DNA of 64,000 nt from Evansella caseinilytica (GTDB lineage Bacteria > Bacillota > Bacilli > Bacillales > Salisediminibacteriaceae). A program made the translations under genes and the position numbers. This document shows positions 17,441 to 26,995 of the stretch, piece after piece. The notes below the pieces were generated by a model that was given only the letters and a program-made list of their open reading frames with translations, was not told the DNA's origin and did not search any database. The stretch's first letter is position 1. Each line of letters starts with the position of its first letter. The stretch lies in the NCBI RefSeq assembly GCF_900107275.1, contig NZ_FNPI01000011.1, positions 1 through 64,000 on the forward strand. Direction: 5' to 3'.

Positions 17441-17516
17441 GCTTCCTTAGCTCAGTTGGTAGAGCGCATCCATGGTAAGGATGAGGTCAGCGGTTCAAGC
17501 CCGCTAGGAAGCTCCA
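17441..17516 (+). tRNA. tRNA-Thr (anticodon GGT)
   Basis: Acceptor GCTTCCT/AGGAAGC, anticodon stem CATCC/GGATG with loop ATGGTAA, encoded CCA. It starts one base after the previous tRNA ends. Confidence 0.96.
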
Positions 17517-17520
17517 GAGT

Positions 17521-17595
17521 GGCCCGTTGGTCAAGCGGTTAAGACACCGCCCTTTCACGGCGGTAACACGGGTTCGAATCCCGTACGGGTCACCA
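17521..17595 (+). tRNA. tRNA-Glu (anticodon TTC)
   Basis: Acceptor GGCCCGT/ACGGGTC with one G-U pair, anticodon stem CCGCC/GGCGG with loop CTTTCAC, encoded CCA. Confidence 0.96.
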
Positions 17596-17708
17596 ATTTC
17601 TTATCTTGCCAATCAAATGCAGTGATCAGACCGGTTTGTTGAGTATTGGTGAGGAAACGAAGGAGAGAAGTTGACGAAGAGATTCGCCGCTTATTTTAAA
17701 CAATACAA

Positions 17709-17784
<76 letters not shown>

Positions 17785-17806
17785 TTATAATTAAAAAATA
17801 ATTTTT

Positions 17807-17881
17807 TGGGCTATAGCCAAGTGGTAAGGCAACGGACTTTGACTCCGTCATTCGTAGGTTCGAATCCTGCTAGCCCAGCCA
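17807..17881 (+). tRNA. tRNA-Gln (anticodon TTG)
   Basis: Acceptor TGGGCTA/TAGCCCA, anticodon stem ACGGA/TCCGT with loop CTTTGAC, encoded CCA. Confidence 0.96.
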
Positions 17882-17909
17882 TTCATTTTGTTTGAAGCAA
17901 GAAAAGCCC

Positions 17910-18026
17910 CGAGTTGTTTCGACGGATGCCACAGCGAAGCAAAGCTGGCAGAGGAAGAAACAGGTAGGGCGGCGAAGCAAAACATCGTCCGAAAGCATCG
18001 TGAATAAACATCAGAGAAAAAGCAGC
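17910..18026 (+). repeat. tRNA-spacer repeat, copy A (before tRNA-Lys)
   Basis: Runs from CGAGTTGTTTCGACGGAT through GCAGAGGAAGAAACAGG and CATCGTCCGAAAGCATC to AATAAACATCAGAGAAAAA, ending at the first base of tRNA-Lys. The first part resembles the CGAGTTGTCTCGACGGAT module of the genome-wide interspersed repeat. Confidence 0.75.
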
Positions 18027-18102
18027 GAGCCATTAGCTCAGTTGGTAGAGCATCTGACTTTTAATCAGAGGGTCGAAGGTTCGAGTCCTTCATGGCTCAC
18101 CA
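18027..18102 (+). tRNA. tRNA-Lys (anticodon TTT)
   Basis: Acceptor GAGCCAT/ATGGCTC, anticodon stem TCTGA/TCAGA with loop CTTTTAA, encoded CCA. Confidence 0.96.
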
Positions 18103-18138
18103 CTTATTTTTAAGGAAAAACAGTTACTTGTCAGCTTA

Positions 18139-18242
18139 GCAAAACGAGCAGAGGAAGAAACAGGGAAGACGGCGAAGGAAAGCATCGTCCGAAAGCATCA
18201 TGAATAAACATCGGAGAAAAAGCAACGGGGCCTTAGCTCAGC
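18139..18242 (+). repeat. tRNA-spacer repeat, copy B with tRNA-Ala 5' stub
   Basis: A 104-bp stretch from GCAAAACGAGCAGAGG to the GGGGCCTTAGCTCAGC stub. It is repeated essentially without change 161 bp downstream (18300-18403), where it runs into the intact tRNA-Ala. This is a direct duplication that copied the first bases of the tRNA gene. Confidence 0.85.
18227..18242 (+). pseudogene. tRNA-Ala 5' fragment (16 nt)
   Basis: GGGGCCTTAGCTCAGC is identical to the first 16 nt of the intact tRNA-Ala at 18388. It then breaks off into unrelated sequence, so no cloverleaf can form. Confidence 0.85.
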
Positions 18243-18270
18243 AACGAGCGTTACATCACTGAAAAAACAT

Positions 18271-18387
18271 CGAGTTGTTTCGACGGATCCTGCCACGAAG
18301 CAAAACGAGCAGAGGAAGAAACAGGGAAGACGGCGAAGGAAAGCATCGTCCGAAAGCATCATGAATAAACATCGGAGAAAAAGCAAC
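18271..18387 (+). repeat. tRNA-spacer repeat, copy C (before tRNA-Ala)
   Basis: From CGAGTTGTTTCGACGGAT to AACATCGGAGAAAAAGCAAC, ending at the first base of tRNA-Ala. Its last 88 bp match copy B and the whole unit matches copy A more loosely. Confidence 0.8.
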
Positions 18388-18463
18388 GGGGCCTTAGCTC
18401 AGCTGGGAGAGCGCCTGCCTTGCACGCAGGAGGTCAGCGGTTCGATCCCGCTAGGCTCCACCA
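18388..18463 (+). tRNA. tRNA-Ala (anticodon TGC)
   Basis: Acceptor GGGGCCT/AGGCTCC with one G-U pair, anticodon stem CCTGC/GCAGG with loop CTTGCAC, encoded CCA. Last tRNA of the cluster. Confidence 0.96.
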
Positions 18464-18480
18464 ACATACATATATGTGAC

Positions 18481-18509
18481 ACCTTGGATACAATCTCCAA
18501 GGTTTTTTC
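18481..18509 (+). terminator. Terminator of the tRNA cluster
   Basis: ACCTTGGA and TCCAAGGT pair around a 7-nt loop, followed by six T. It starts 17 bp after the CCA of tRNA-Ala. Confidence 0.85.
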
Positions 18510-18553
18510 TTGCAATTACGGGTAGAAAAGAGTAGAGCCTTTCCGAGTAAAAG

Positions 18554-18739
18554 TTAACGTTGCTGGTTTTCGTTTTTTGCGGCTAATGACTGATACCGGT
18601 TGAGAAGCTGATCCAAATAAGTGCTTATTTCCACAACCTCTTTGGATGTTCTATTCATTTTATAGGATAGCTCATGCATTTTGTTTCTAGCCGATTCAAT
18701 TTCCTTCAGTAATTCTTGTTGAGAAATCGTATTGGTCAT
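18554..18739 (-). CDS. Spo0E-family aspartyl-phosphate phosphatase
   Basis: 61 residues. It shows the two-helix Spo0E pattern: LLKEIESARNKMHELSYKM, then TSKEVVEISTYLDQLLNRYQ with the family SxxLD motif (STYLD). These small proteins dephosphorylate Spo0A~P and delay sporulation. AAGGAGGC precedes the ATG. It lies between the tRNA cluster and sigW, divergent from sigW; in B. subtilis this interval carries other genes. Which paralogue it is cannot be told. Confidence 0.85.
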   Translation of the reverse strand: MTNTISQQELLKEIESARNKMHELSYKMNRTSKEVVEISTYLDQLLNRYQSLAAKNENQQR

Positions 18740-18868
18740 GAGTGCCTCCTTATGTTAACTTAACTGGTTTAACAACAGTGTACCCGTTGTTACTTGCTGC
18801 AAAACATAGATTTTCTTTCAAAGTTCCCTGTTTTTTTTATCAGCAAATGATAAAATATAATTATTATT

Positions 18869-18895
18869 TGAAACCTTTTAAAGGTTGTTTTCGTA
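18869..18895 (+). promoter_or_regulatory. Sigma-W autoregulatory promoter of sigW
   Basis: TGAAAC followed by CTTTT at the -35, a 17-bp spacer and CGTA at the -10, 40 bp before the sigW start. This matches the known sigma-W consensus (TGAAAC, about 16 bp, CGTA) and implies positive autoregulation as in B. subtilis. Confidence 0.88.
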
Positions 18896-18934
18896 GAGGA
18901 GATAACCGCGGTGAATGCGGGAGGTTATATAGAG

Positions 18935-19498
18935 ATGGATGCGGTTGTAAAAAAAATAATTAACGAAGTAAAAAGGGGAGATCAACAAGCGTTTGCTGAG
19001 CTTGTAGAGCTATATAAAGACAAGGTATATCAAGTGGCATACCGGATGCTCGGCAATGTACACGAAGCACAGGATATAGCACAGGAAGCCTTTCTTCGCG
19101 CATATACCAACCTGGAATCATTTGACATGAACCGGAAATTTTCCACTTGGCTGTTTCGAATTGCGACGAATTTGGCCATTGATCGGATTCGGAAAAAAAA
19201 GCCTGATTTTCACTTGGAGGATCAAGTAGCAGGCACGGAGGATCTTACGTATTACTCTCAGTTTGCATCGGATGAAGAGCTTCCGGAAGACAAAGTTGTA
19301 AAGCTCGAAATGCAGGAGTGGGTTCAAAATGAAATTATGATGCTGCCGCCAAAATATCGATCAGCAATCGTCCTGAAATATATGGAGGACCTTTCTTTAA
19401 AGGAGATTAGTAACATTTTAAACCTTCCCGTAGCCACTGTGAAAACAAGAATTCATCGAGGCAGGGAAGCACTACGAAAGCGACTTCGGGATTCATAG
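18935..19498 (+). CDS. sigW: ECF sigma factor SigW
   Basis: 187 residues. Region 2 (AFAELVELYKDKVYQVAYRMLGNVHEAQDIAQEAFLRAY, RKFSTWLFRIATNLAIDRIRKKKP) and region 4 (MMLPPKYRSAIVLKYMEDLSLKEIS, VATVKTRIHRGREALRK) are complete and close to B. subtilis SigW. It directs the cell-envelope stress regulon against antimicrobial peptides and wall antibiotics. I chose the ATG at 18935, after GGGAGGT; a longer frame begins at a GTG just upstream. Co-transcribed with rsiW (18-bp gap). Confidence 0.96.
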   Translation: MDAVVKKIINEVKRGDQQAFAELVELYKDKVYQVAYRMLGNVHEAQDIAQEAFLRAYTNLESFDMNRKFSTWLFRIATNLAIDRIRKKKPDFHLEDQVAGTEDLTYYSQFASDEELPEDKVVKLEMQEWVQNEIMMLPPKYRSAIVLKYMEDLSLKEISNILNLPVATVKTRIHRGREALRKRLRDS

Positions 19499-19519
19499 GA
19501 TAAGAAAGGGGGATCGGTG

Positions 19520-20173
19520 ATGGCTTGTTCTAGTGACGATAAACGCTTAATTCATAAATATTTAGACGAAGAAGTAACGCTTCTGGAAAAAAAACAATTA
19601 GAAAGTCATATAACGAAATGCCCTGAGTGTGAAGAACAGCTCCAGGAGTTACGGAAAACAGTCGCCATTATTCAAAGTGCTTCACATATGAAGGCCCCTG
19701 ATGATTTCACGGACAATGTGATGAGTCGGCTTCCCAAACAACCTAGATCAACGCGGTGGAAAGTTTGGATGAAAAAGCATCCTTATTTAATAACGGCTGC
19801 GACTTTCTTTCTAGTGTTTATTGTGAGTTTACAATCGATTTGGAATGAAGGAAATAAAGAAATTGTTGTCAAAGGTGACGGCCAGTTTATCGTTGATAAA
19901 GAACGTGGTGTTGTCGTCATTCCGGAAGGAGAAACGATTTCCGGCGACTTGGTTGTGCGCAACGGAAATATCGAAGTCGAAGGAGAAGTTCACGGCGATA
20001 TTACTGTGATCAACGGCGAGTGGTATCTTGCTTCCTTGGGTCAGGTGACAGGTGAAATAAACGAAATCAATCAAATGCTTGAATGGCTGTGGTACCATGC
20101 AAAAGAATTTTTTAATGATGTGGTAAGCATTGTTGACAATAATAACGGCGAAAATAATGATAAAAGTGAATAA
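19520..20173 (+). CDS. rsiW: Anti-sigma-W factor RsiW
   Basis: 217 residues. The N-terminal zinc-containing anti-sigma domain has the HxxxCxxC motif (HITKCPEC). One membrane helix follows (about residues 95-112, LITAATFFLVFIVSLQSIW), then an extracytoplasmic part with the polymer-forming, bactofilin-like strands GDLVVRNGNIEVEGEVHGDITVING. It holds SigW inactive until cut by PrsW and RasP. GTG and ATG overlap at the start; GGGGGAT better suits the ATG at 19520. Confidence 0.94.
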   Translation: MACSSDDKRLIHKYLDEEVTLLEKKQLESHITKCPECEEQLQELRKTVAIIQSASHMKAPDDFTDNVMSRLPKQPRSTRWKVWMKKHPYLITAATFFLVFIVSLQSIWNEGNKEIVVKGDGQFIVDKERGVVVIPEGETISGDLVVRNGNIEVEGEVHGDITVINGEWYLASLGQVTGEINEINQMLEWLWYHAKEFFNDVVSIVDNNNGENNDKSE

Positions 20174-20196
20174 AATTGTTCGAGCCAATACAAGTG

Positions 20197-20227
20197 ACAC
20201 ATGATTCAAACGAATCATGTGTTTTTA
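20197..20227 (+). terminator. Terminator of sigW-rsiW
   Basis: ACACATGATTC pairs perfectly with GAATCATGTGT around AAAC, followed by TTTTT. Confidence 0.9.
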
Positions 20228-20450
20228 ATTTATTGCAATAGAAGTACGGGTAGGTCGGTCATACCAGTGGTAAGACGGTGGATGCAGGGTGGCTTTTTCC
20301 ACCAGTTTGCAAAAAAATGAAACAAACTCCTCCAAAAACCGTCTAATTGTACGAATAGTGTGTTTCCCAAGATGCAATTGACATTGCATCGGGTACTGCG
20401 AGAAACTTGGAGTACATTGAAGCGATCTTGGAATCATCTGAAACCCGACC

Positions 20451-20606
20451 AGTGTCCCGAAAGTGCCGGGATCGGAACAGAAGAGGAGAATGAAAGCGAT
20501 GAAGTGTCCCGAAAGCGTCGGAATCGGGACGGAAGAGAAGCAAAAGCGCCGTGAAGTGTCCCGCAAAAGTAGCAATCAAGCAAGCCGAGGTGAGCCCAAA
20601 GCTATT
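20451..20606 (+). repeat. Imperfect 52-bp tandem repeat in the rsiW-cdaA gap
   Basis: Units begin at 20451, 20503 and 20555, each with AGTGTCCCG(A/C)AA. The first two are alike over their whole length; the third decays. Open frames across it only reflect the repeat. The remainder of the 850-bp gap holds no supported gene; a TATAAT at 20959-20964 may belong to the cdaA promoter, with a poor -35. Confidence 0.7.
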
Positions 20607-21023
20607 TTAGACATGATAGCTTCTTCAGGCTTGATCGCAGCAGGCGTCGGAATCAGTATAAGAAACGAAGAAGAGCGCATAATTGCGCGTTCCTAAGCAA
20701 CATAGGACCATAGGCTTGTTCAGCAACACCATTCGCAAGGCCCTGTGATAAATGTTAGTTATCTCATACTTATGGACTAATCTTATAACAGCGGCATCGC
20801 GGAATACCACGGGCCATCGACACCATACACACCATCATTAGGGTCAATCATTGCATTGTGGCATTTCAAAAAGACCGGTTGTTTACCGTTAGGACAACCA
20901 CTAAAAAAAGGGAAAAGCAGTCGCTTCTTTCGAAACAACTTCATCAATAAATTTATGATATAATGTTAAAGTTAGCATGCTTGAGGGAATAGGGGATGTA
21001 AAGATTTTTTTGGAGGAAAACCA

Positions 21024-21842
21024 ATGTTTGAAGACATTTCGTTTCTACGGTTACTGGCCATCATCGCAGATATTCTGCTGGTGGCGTTCGTTATATATAA
21101 ATTAATCATGGTGATCCGCGGCACAAAGGCGGTTCAGCTTGTCAAAGGAATTACGGTTGTTTTAGCTGTATGGTTCTTAAGCATGCAACTTGGACTCAAC
21201 ACGTTGCAGTGGATTATGTCACAGGCTGTGACGTACGGTCTGCTTGCGGTCATCATCATTTTCCAGCCAGAGCTTCGCCGCGCGCTGGAGCAATTAGGAC
21301 GCGGAGGCTTTTTCTCGAAAAGCACGGCTGCTGAGGAAGAGGAAACAAAAACAACCGTTGATCATGTCGTGAAATCCGCAACCTATATGGGGAAACGGCG
21401 TATCGGTGCACTGATTTCCCTGGAACGGGAAACAGGGATGAGCGATTATATAGAAACAGGAATTCCGTTAAATGCGAAATTATCGTCGGAACTGTTGATC
21501 AATGTATTTATACCGAACACACCGCTGCATGATGGAGCTGTGATTATTAAAGGTAATGAAATCATGGCCGCAGGGTGTTATTTGCCGCTGTCAGAAAATC
21601 CATTCATTTCAAAGGAACTCGGAACAAGGCATCGCGCAGCGCTGGGGATAAGCGAAGTGACCGATTCGGTAACGCTGATCGTTTCCGAAGAAACCGGCGG
21701 AATATCAGTGACAAAAAACGGAGAACTTCATCGAAATTTAAATGAAGAGGCCCTTCGCGTTTTATTAGAGAAGGAACTGTTGAAAAGCAATGTAAACGGC
21801 TCCTCATCACGTTGGCAATGGGGGGGCAGAAAAAATGGATAA
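21024..21842 (+). CDS. cdaA: Diadenylate cyclase CdaA (DacA)
   Basis: 272 residues: three N-terminal membrane helices (to about residue 85), a short coiled linker, then the DAC domain. Catalytic motifs LHDGAVII (DGA) and GTRHRAALGISE (RHR) are present. It makes c-di-AMP from two ATP, controlling potassium uptake and wall homeostasis. TGGAGG precedes the ATG. cdaR overlaps its 3' end by 8 bp, and glmM follows, giving the conserved cdaA-cdaR-glmM operon in which CdaR and GlmM modulate the cyclase. Confidence 0.97.
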   Translation: MFEDISFLRLLAIIADILLVAFVIYKLIMVIRGTKAVQLVKGITVVLAVWFLSMQLGLNTLQWIMSQAVTYGLLAVIIIFQPELRRALEQLGRGGFFSKSTAAEEEETKTTVDHVVKSATYMGKRRIGALISLERETGMSDYIETGIPLNAKLSSELLINVFIPNTPLHDGAVIIKGNEIMAAGCYLPLSENPFISKELGTRHRAALGISEVTDSVTLIVSEETGGISVTKNGELHRNLNEEALRVLLEKELLKSNVNGSSSRWQWGGRKNG

Positions 21843-23163
21843 ATGGTTTTATAAACCATGGTTTATTAAAGTTTTCTCCTTATTTCTTTCCATCATGTTA
21901 TTTTTGATCGTTAACATCGATAACACGAAAAATCAACCGGTAGGTATTCCCGGCATCACCAACGGCTCAAAAGTACTTGAAGATGTCAGCTTAACCGTCT
22001 ATTATGATGAGGATAATTATGTGTTGACCGAGGCCCCAGAAACAGTGCAAGTCACGTTGAGAGGCCCGCAAAATATTTTGACATTACTGCAAGTAAGGCC
22101 GCAGTATGAGCTTTATATCGACTTGCGGGGAAAGGAAGCGGGCGTTCACTACGAAAAAGTGCAGTACCGCGATTTTCCGAGTGAATTATCCGTATCGCCC
22201 ACACCTTCAACGGTCAGGGTAACATTGCAGGAAAAACAAACCGCCACCTTCCCTGTAGAGGTGGAACTCCTTAATAAAGGAGAAATCCAGGAAGGCTATA
22301 CCATCGGAACGCCGTCCGTCAATCCATCTACCGTGGATATTACAGCAGCACAGGGAGTCATTGAACAAATCTCCAATGTGCGGGCTGTTGTGGATGTCAG
22401 CGGTAAAGATGCGACCTTTGAGGAAACGACCGCTGTTATCGTCCTTGATCAAAGCGGAAACCAGCTGGATATCAATCCGAATCCGCCTGCGGTCGATGTG
22501 ACGGTACCGATAACCAGTCCGAACAAGGAAGTGCCGGTCCGAATTGAACGGGAAGGGAGTCTCCCGGAAGGAATCGCGATTGACTCCATCACAACCGACC
22601 CGGCCGAGGTAACGATTTACGGTCCGGTGGATGTCATTAATGACATCTCATTTATCGACGGTATCAAAGTGGATTTAAGCGATATAAGCGAAAATACATC
22701 TTTAGAAGTGGACATTCCGCTTCCGGAAGGTGTAGAGCAAGTCAGTCCCGGAAAAGTCACGGTCAATATTGAAGTCACGAAGGAAGAGACGAGGGAATTT
22801 TCCAACATACCTATCGATGTCACCGGTCTGGAAAAGGGAAGGAAGGTTGTGTTTGAAAATCCGGAGGACGGAGTGGTGGATATCGTCGTTATGGGAAGTC
22901 CGGGTGCTTTAGAACGGATGGAACGGGGAGATATCCAGCTGATTATCGACGTGGAAGGCTTGGAACCAGGAAAGCACACCGTTCCGATCCAATTTAACGG
23001 GCCGCAAAATGTCAGGCTGAATCAGAGAACAATCAATGTCCGGATTAATATCGTAGAAGCTGAGGAAGCGGATGATAAACCGTCTTCTGATCCGGATCCG
23101 GATACCGATGCTGATCCGGAAGACGAAAATACGGAAGATGAACCGGACGGCGATACTTCATAA
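21835..23163 (+). CDS. cdaR: CdaA regulator CdaR (YbbR domains)
   Basis: 442 residues: an N-terminal membrane anchor (FIKVFSLFLSIMLFLIVNI), then about four extracytoplasmic YbbR domains of roughly 80 residues, each with a VTLRGP- or VTIYGP-like strand. The tail is strongly acidic (Asp/Glu/Pro repeats). CdaR binds CdaA and tunes c-di-AMP synthesis. It overlaps cdaA by 8 bp, which suggests translational coupling. Confidence 0.95.
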   Translation: MDKWFYKPWFIKVFSLFLSIMLFLIVNIDNTKNQPVGIPGITNGSKVLEDVSLTVYYDEDNYVLTEAPETVQVTLRGPQNILTLLQVRPQYELYIDLRGKEAGVHYEKVQYRDFPSELSVSPTPSTVRVTLQEKQTATFPVEVELLNKGEIQEGYTIGTPSVNPSTVDITAAQGVIEQISNVRAVVDVSGKDATFEETTAVIVLDQSGNQLDINPNPPAVDVTVPITSPNKEVPVRIEREGSLPEGIAIDSITTDPAEVTIYGPVDVINDISFIDGIKVDLSDISENTSLEVDIPLPEGVEQVSPGKVTVNIEVTKEETREFSNIPIDVTGLEKGRKVVFENPEDGVVDIVVMGSPGALERMERGDIQLIIDVEGLEPGKHTVPIQFNGPQNVRLNQRTINVRINIVEAEEADDKPSSDPDPDTDADPEDENTEDEPDGDTS

Positions 23164-23220
23164 TCGGATCTTCATGAAATCCAGGGAAGAATATTAAGAG
23201 CTTAAGGAGAGATTAAAAAC

Positions 23221-24591
23221 ATGGGAAAGTTTTTCGGAACAGACGGCGTGAGAGGGATTGCCAATAAGGAGCTAACTCCGGAACTCGCGTTTAAGCTTGG
23301 CCGATACGGCGGGTACGTCCTGACGAAGGAAACGAGTAAACCGAAAATTTTGATTGGAAGGGATACGCGCATTTCCGGTCACATGCTGGAAAGTGCGCTC
23401 GTTGCAGGGTTATTATCCATCGGTGCAGAGGTTATGCGTTTAGGCGTGATAACGACGCCGGGTGTTGCCTTTTTAACGAAAGCATTAAGCGCGGATGCCG
23501 GCGTGATGATTTCTGCGTCGCATAATCCGGTGGAGGATAATGGCATCAAATTTTTCGGCTCTGACGGCTTTAAACTGCTGGACAATCAGGAAGAGGAAAT
23601 TGAAGCGTTGCTGGAAAAAGATGATAACCTGGAGGATGATCTGCCGCGGCCGATTGGCGGAGATATCGGGCAGGTTAACGATTACTTTGAAGGCTGCCAA
23701 AAATATTTGCAGTATTTAAAGCAGACGATTACCGAAGATTTTTCCGGCCTGCATATTGCCATCGATTGTGCCCACGGCGCAGCAACTCCTTTAGCGAGAC
23801 ATTTGTTTGCGGATCTTGAAGCAGATGAAATCTCAACCATCGGCTCTTCGCCGAATGGTGTCAACATCAATGACGGCGTCGGCTCCACGCACCCTGAAGG
23901 TCTCGTCGACCTGGTAAAGGAAAAGGGAGCGCATATCGGGCTTGCGTTCGACGGCGATGCGGACCGACTGATCGCGGTTGATGAAAAAGGAAATATCATC
24001 GACGGGGATCAAATTATGTATATTTGCGCGCGATACTTTATGGATCAAGGCCGGTTGAACAACAGCACGATCGTCACGACGGTAATGAGTAATCTTGGGT
24101 TTTTTAAGGCGCTGGAATCAAGTAGGATCGCAGCGCAGAAAACCGCGGTCGGTGATCGTTATGTGATGGAAGAAATGCGCAAAGGCGGCTTCAATATTGG
24201 CGGAGAACAGTCAGGACATATCATCTTTCTCGACTACGCGACATCCGGTGACGGTTTGCTGACGGCGCTGCAGCTCTGCAGCATTGTAAAGGCAACCGGA
24301 AGACCATTATCCGAACTAGCCGCGGAAATGCCGAAATATCCGCAAAAACTTGTGAATGTAAAAGTGGAGGATAAACACGCATTGGCCGACAATGAAGTCA
24401 TTGCCGAAGCAATCCGTGCGGTAGAAACGGAAATGGCCGGTGAAGGCCGGATTTTAGTAAGGCCATCCGGTACAGAACCGCTCGTCCGGGTGATGGCGGA
24501 AGCGTCCACACAGGAGATGTGTGATCAATATGTGCAAAAAATTGTTGAAGTTGTCAAACAGGAGCTTGGCTCTGCCGCAGAAAACGGGTGA
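23221..24591 (+). CDS. glmM: Phosphoglucosamine mutase
   Basis: 456 residues. The phosphoserine loop is SASHNP (Ser100), the metal loop is AFDGDADR, the sugar-binding loop is GGEQSGHI and the phosphate-binding motif is [12 protein letters not shown]. It converts glucosamine-6-phosphate to glucosamine-1-phosphate for UDP-GlcNAc synthesis, and in this operon also inhibits CdaA. AAGGAGAG precedes the ATG. Full family length. Confidence 0.97.
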   Translation: MGKFFGTDGVRGIANKELTPELAFKLGRYGGYVLTKETSKPKILIGRDTRISGHMLESALVAGLLSIGAEVMRLGVITTPGVAFLTKALSADAGVMISASHNPVEDNGIKFFGSDGFKLLDNQEEEIEALLEKDDNLEDDLPRPIGGDIGQVNDYFEGCQKYLQYLKQTITEDFSGLHIAIDCAHGAATPLARHLFADLEADEISTIGSSPNGVNINDGVGSTHPEGLVDLVKEKGAHIGLAFDGDADRLIAVDEKGNIIDGDQIMYICARYFMDQGRLNNSTIVTTVMSNLGFFKALESSRIAAQKTAVGDRYVMEEMRKGGFNIGGEQSGHIIFLDYATSGDGLLTALQLCSIVKATGRPLSELAAEMPKYPQKLVNVKVEDKHALADNEVIAEAIRAVETEMAGEGRILVRPSGTEPLVRVMAEASTQEMCDQYVQKIVEVVKQELGSAAENG

Positions 24592-24596
24592 ATAGG

Positions 24597-24645
24597 ATGC
24601 ATGAACAGCACAAGCACGAGAATGCTGTTCATGCATATTTTATTA
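24597..24645 (+). terminator. Terminator after glmM
   Basis: ATGCATGAACAGCA pairs perfectly with TGCTGTTCATGCAT, followed by ATTTTATT. It separates the cda operon from the glmS leader. Confidence 0.85.
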
Positions 24646-24827
24646 TTGCGAGGATGTTTCAATTCTCCACTCAAACAAGAAAAGGGGGTGTTAAAAGGGG
24701 ATCAAGTCCAATGCTGCAGCATTTTACTCCCTGGGTCTCTGGTCTAAGGCCGGCAGAACCACGATGGGTAGAAGGTAGGGGTTTTTTAGCAAAAACAGTC
24801 GCTGTTGACGAATTGGCAAAAAAATCG

Positions 24828-24857
24828 TTGACCGTTTTTCAATCTTTGTAGTATGAT
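24828..24857 (+). promoter_or_regulatory. Promoter of glmS ribozyme-glmS transcript
   Basis: TTGACC (24828-24833), an 18-bp spacer and TATGAT (24852-24857), about 50 bp before the ribozyme core. Good fit to sigma-A. Confidence 0.65.
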
Positions 24858-24899
24858 GAACTAGATTCAAGAAGAGAAAGGTGGGCAGTGGTAAATCTT

Positions 24900-25062
24900 T
24901 TTTTTAAAAGCGCCTGGACTATCCATGTGATCGAAAAAAGGATAGTTGACGAGGAGGAGGAGTATCGAAAGATTCGGCGGATACCTCCCGGTTGTCTCAT
25001 CACAACCGCAAGCAAATTACTGAAAACGGAAAGGCGACTTTCTGAACAAAAGTGATTGCAAT
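24900..25062 (+). ncRNA. glmS ribozyme (glucosamine-6-phosphate sensing)
   Basis: Diagnostic core segments in order: AGCGCC at the cleavage site (cut expected between A24909 and G24910), GACGAGGAGGAGGAGTATCG, ATTCGGCGGATACCTCCCGG, TTGTCTCATCACAACCGCAAG and the GGCGACTTTCTGAACAAAAG end. It cleaves its own mRNA when GlcN6P binds, lowering glmS expression. It lies about 105 bp before the glmS start, as in B. subtilis. Confidence 0.96.
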
Positions 25063-25167
25063 GATGATATTTATTGCCTGTGAGACAAATAATAAAAATA
25101 ATCCAATAAAGAGTGGGGCAAGACTGCCCCCGTGCATTTCTTGTCCCACCGAGGGAGGAAATGTTAT

Positions 25168-26970
25168 ATGTGTGGAATTGTCGGATATATCGGAACTGAG
25201 GATACGAAAGAAATTTTGCTGCGCGGCTTGGAAAAGCTTGAATATAGAGGATATGACTCAGCGGGAATCGCGATTGTCAACGAGGCGGGAGTACATGTCT
25301 ATAAAGAAAAGGGAAGAATTGCAGCGCTTCGTGAAATCGTTGATCAGCAGGAAGAAAGCACTGTCGGAATCGGTCATACGCGCTGGGCAACTCATGGAGA
25401 ACCAAGTCAAGTGAATGCTCATCCGCACCAGAGTGCCTCGAAACGCTATACGATCGTTCATAACGGTGTAATCGAGAACTATGTCCAATTGCGTCGGGAA
25501 TATCTTCAGGACGTGGAATTGACGAGTGAAACAGACACAGAGATCATGGTTCAACTCGTAGAACGCTTTGCCCGGGAAGGAATGGGGACGGAAGCCGCAT
25601 TCCGCAAAGCATTAAGTCTCTTGAAGGGTTCTTATGCAACCGCATTGCTGGACATTGAAGAACCGGAAACGATTTACGTCGGCAAAAATAAAAGCCCGTT
25701 GCTTGTCGGGCTCGGTGACGGTCTGAATGTTGTTGCCAGCGACGCCATGGCTATGCTTCACATCACGAATGAGTTTGTGGAGTTGACCGATGGGGAAATC
25801 GTCATTGTTACCCGTGACAGCATCACGATCAAAACGTTGGCCGGAGACCAGGTTGTCCGCAATTCGTTTATCGCCGAGCTGGATGCGAGCGATATCGAAA
25901 AAGGGACATACCCTTACTATATGCTGAAAGAAATCGATGAGCAGCCTTATGTTATCCGAAACATTATCTCAAAGTATAAAGACGATTCAGAAAACATTAA
26001 GCTTGATGAGGCGATTCGGCAGGCTGTGGTTGAAAGTGACCGCATTTACATTATCGCGGCGGGAACGAGCTACCATGCCGGACTTGTCGGAAAGCAGTTG
26101 CTTGAGCGAATTGCCAATAAACCGACCGAAACACATATTGCTAGTGAATTTTTATATAACATGCCGTTAATTAGTGAAAATCCACTCTTTATTTTTATTT
26201 CACAAAGCGGAGAAACAGCGGACAGCCGCGGCGTGCTGGTGAACGTGAAAAAAATGGGTCACAACACGCTGACAATTACAAATGTGCCTGGCTCCACCCT
26301 TTCCCGTGAAGCAGATTTCACCTTGCACACGTACGGCGGACCTGAAATTGCTGTGGCCTCCACCAAAGCGTACACCGCACAGATGGCTGTCTTGGCACTA
26401 TTGGCGGTAGATGCGGCAAAGGCTGCCGGTATTGAGATGGACTTTGATCCGCTTCAAGAGCTGGCTATCGTCGCCAATGCCATGGAAACACTGACAGATC
26501 AAAAAGAAACAATGGAAAAAATCGCCCGTGAATATTTGAGCGTGTCACGTAACTGCTTCTTTATCGGCCGTGCCGTCGACTATTTCGTTTGTCTCGAAGG
26601 GGCGTTGAAGCTGAAGGAAATTTCGTATATCCAGGCAGAAGGCTTTGCTGGTGGTGAACTGAAGCACGGAACGATCGCCTTGATTGAGGAAGGAACACCG
26701 GTGATCGGAGTTGCAACGCAGGAGCACGTCAACTTAAGTATCCGCGGCAACATGAAAGAGGTTGTGGCGCGCGGCGCATCGCCTTGCATGATCAGCATGG
26801 CCGGCTTTGAAGAAGCGGACGACCAGCTTGTTATCCCGCACGTACACGAATACCTCACACCGCTGGTGAGCGTCATTCCGTTGCAGCTAATTGCTTATTA
26901 CGCCGCCCTTCACCGCGATTGCGACGTTGACAAACCGCGCAACCTCGCTAAATCCGTGACAGTGGAGTAG
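25168..26970 (+). CDS. glmS: Glutamine-fructose-6-phosphate aminotransferase
   Basis: 600 residues, the normal length. The N-terminal nucleophile Cys2 lies in MCGIVGYIG, and the glutaminase half has GHTRWATHG. Two SIS domains follow ([39 protein letters not shown]), and the end [11 protein letters not shown] is strongly conserved. It makes glucosamine-6-phosphate. GGGAGGAAATG places the start at 25168. The last ~35 bp of glmS form the usual TnsD recognition site of Tn7-like elements, and such an end lies 25 bp beyond the stop. Confidence 0.98.
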   Translation: MCGIVGYIGTEDTKEILLRGLEKLEYRGYDSAGIAIVNEAGVHVYKEKGRIAALREIVDQQEESTVGIGHTRWATHGEPSQVNAHPHQSASKRYTIVHNGVIENYVQLRREYLQDVELTSETDTEIMVQLVERFAREGMGTEAAFRKALSLLKGSYATALLDIEEPETIYVGKNKSPLLVGLGDGLNVVASDAMAMLHITNEFVELTDGEIVIVTRDSITIKTLAGDQVVRNSFIAELDASDIEKGTYPYYMLKEIDEQPYVIRNIISKYKDDSENIKLDEAIRQAVVESDRIYIIAAGTSYHAGLVGKQLLERIANKPTETHIASEFLYNMPLISENPLFIFISQSGETADSRGVLVNVKKMGHNTLTITNVPGSTLSREADFTLHTYGGPEIAVASTKAYTAQMAVLALLAVDAAKAAGIEMDFDPLQELAIVANAMETLTDQKETMEKIAREYLSVSRNCFFIGRAVDYFVCLEGALKLKEISYIQAEGFAGGELKHGTIALIEEGTPVIGVATQEHVNLSIRGNMKEVVARGASPCMISMAGFEEADDQLVIPHVHEYLTPLVSVIPLQLIAYYAALHRDCDVDKPRNLAKSVTVE

Positions 26971-26995
26971 TCAGGGTAAATCGATAGAAAAAATT

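Noticed and set aside
25052-25414. 120-codon frame overlapping the start of glmS
   Set aside because: A shadow frame; the MCGIVGYIG start of GlmS is certain and the ribozyme 3' end lies at its beginning.
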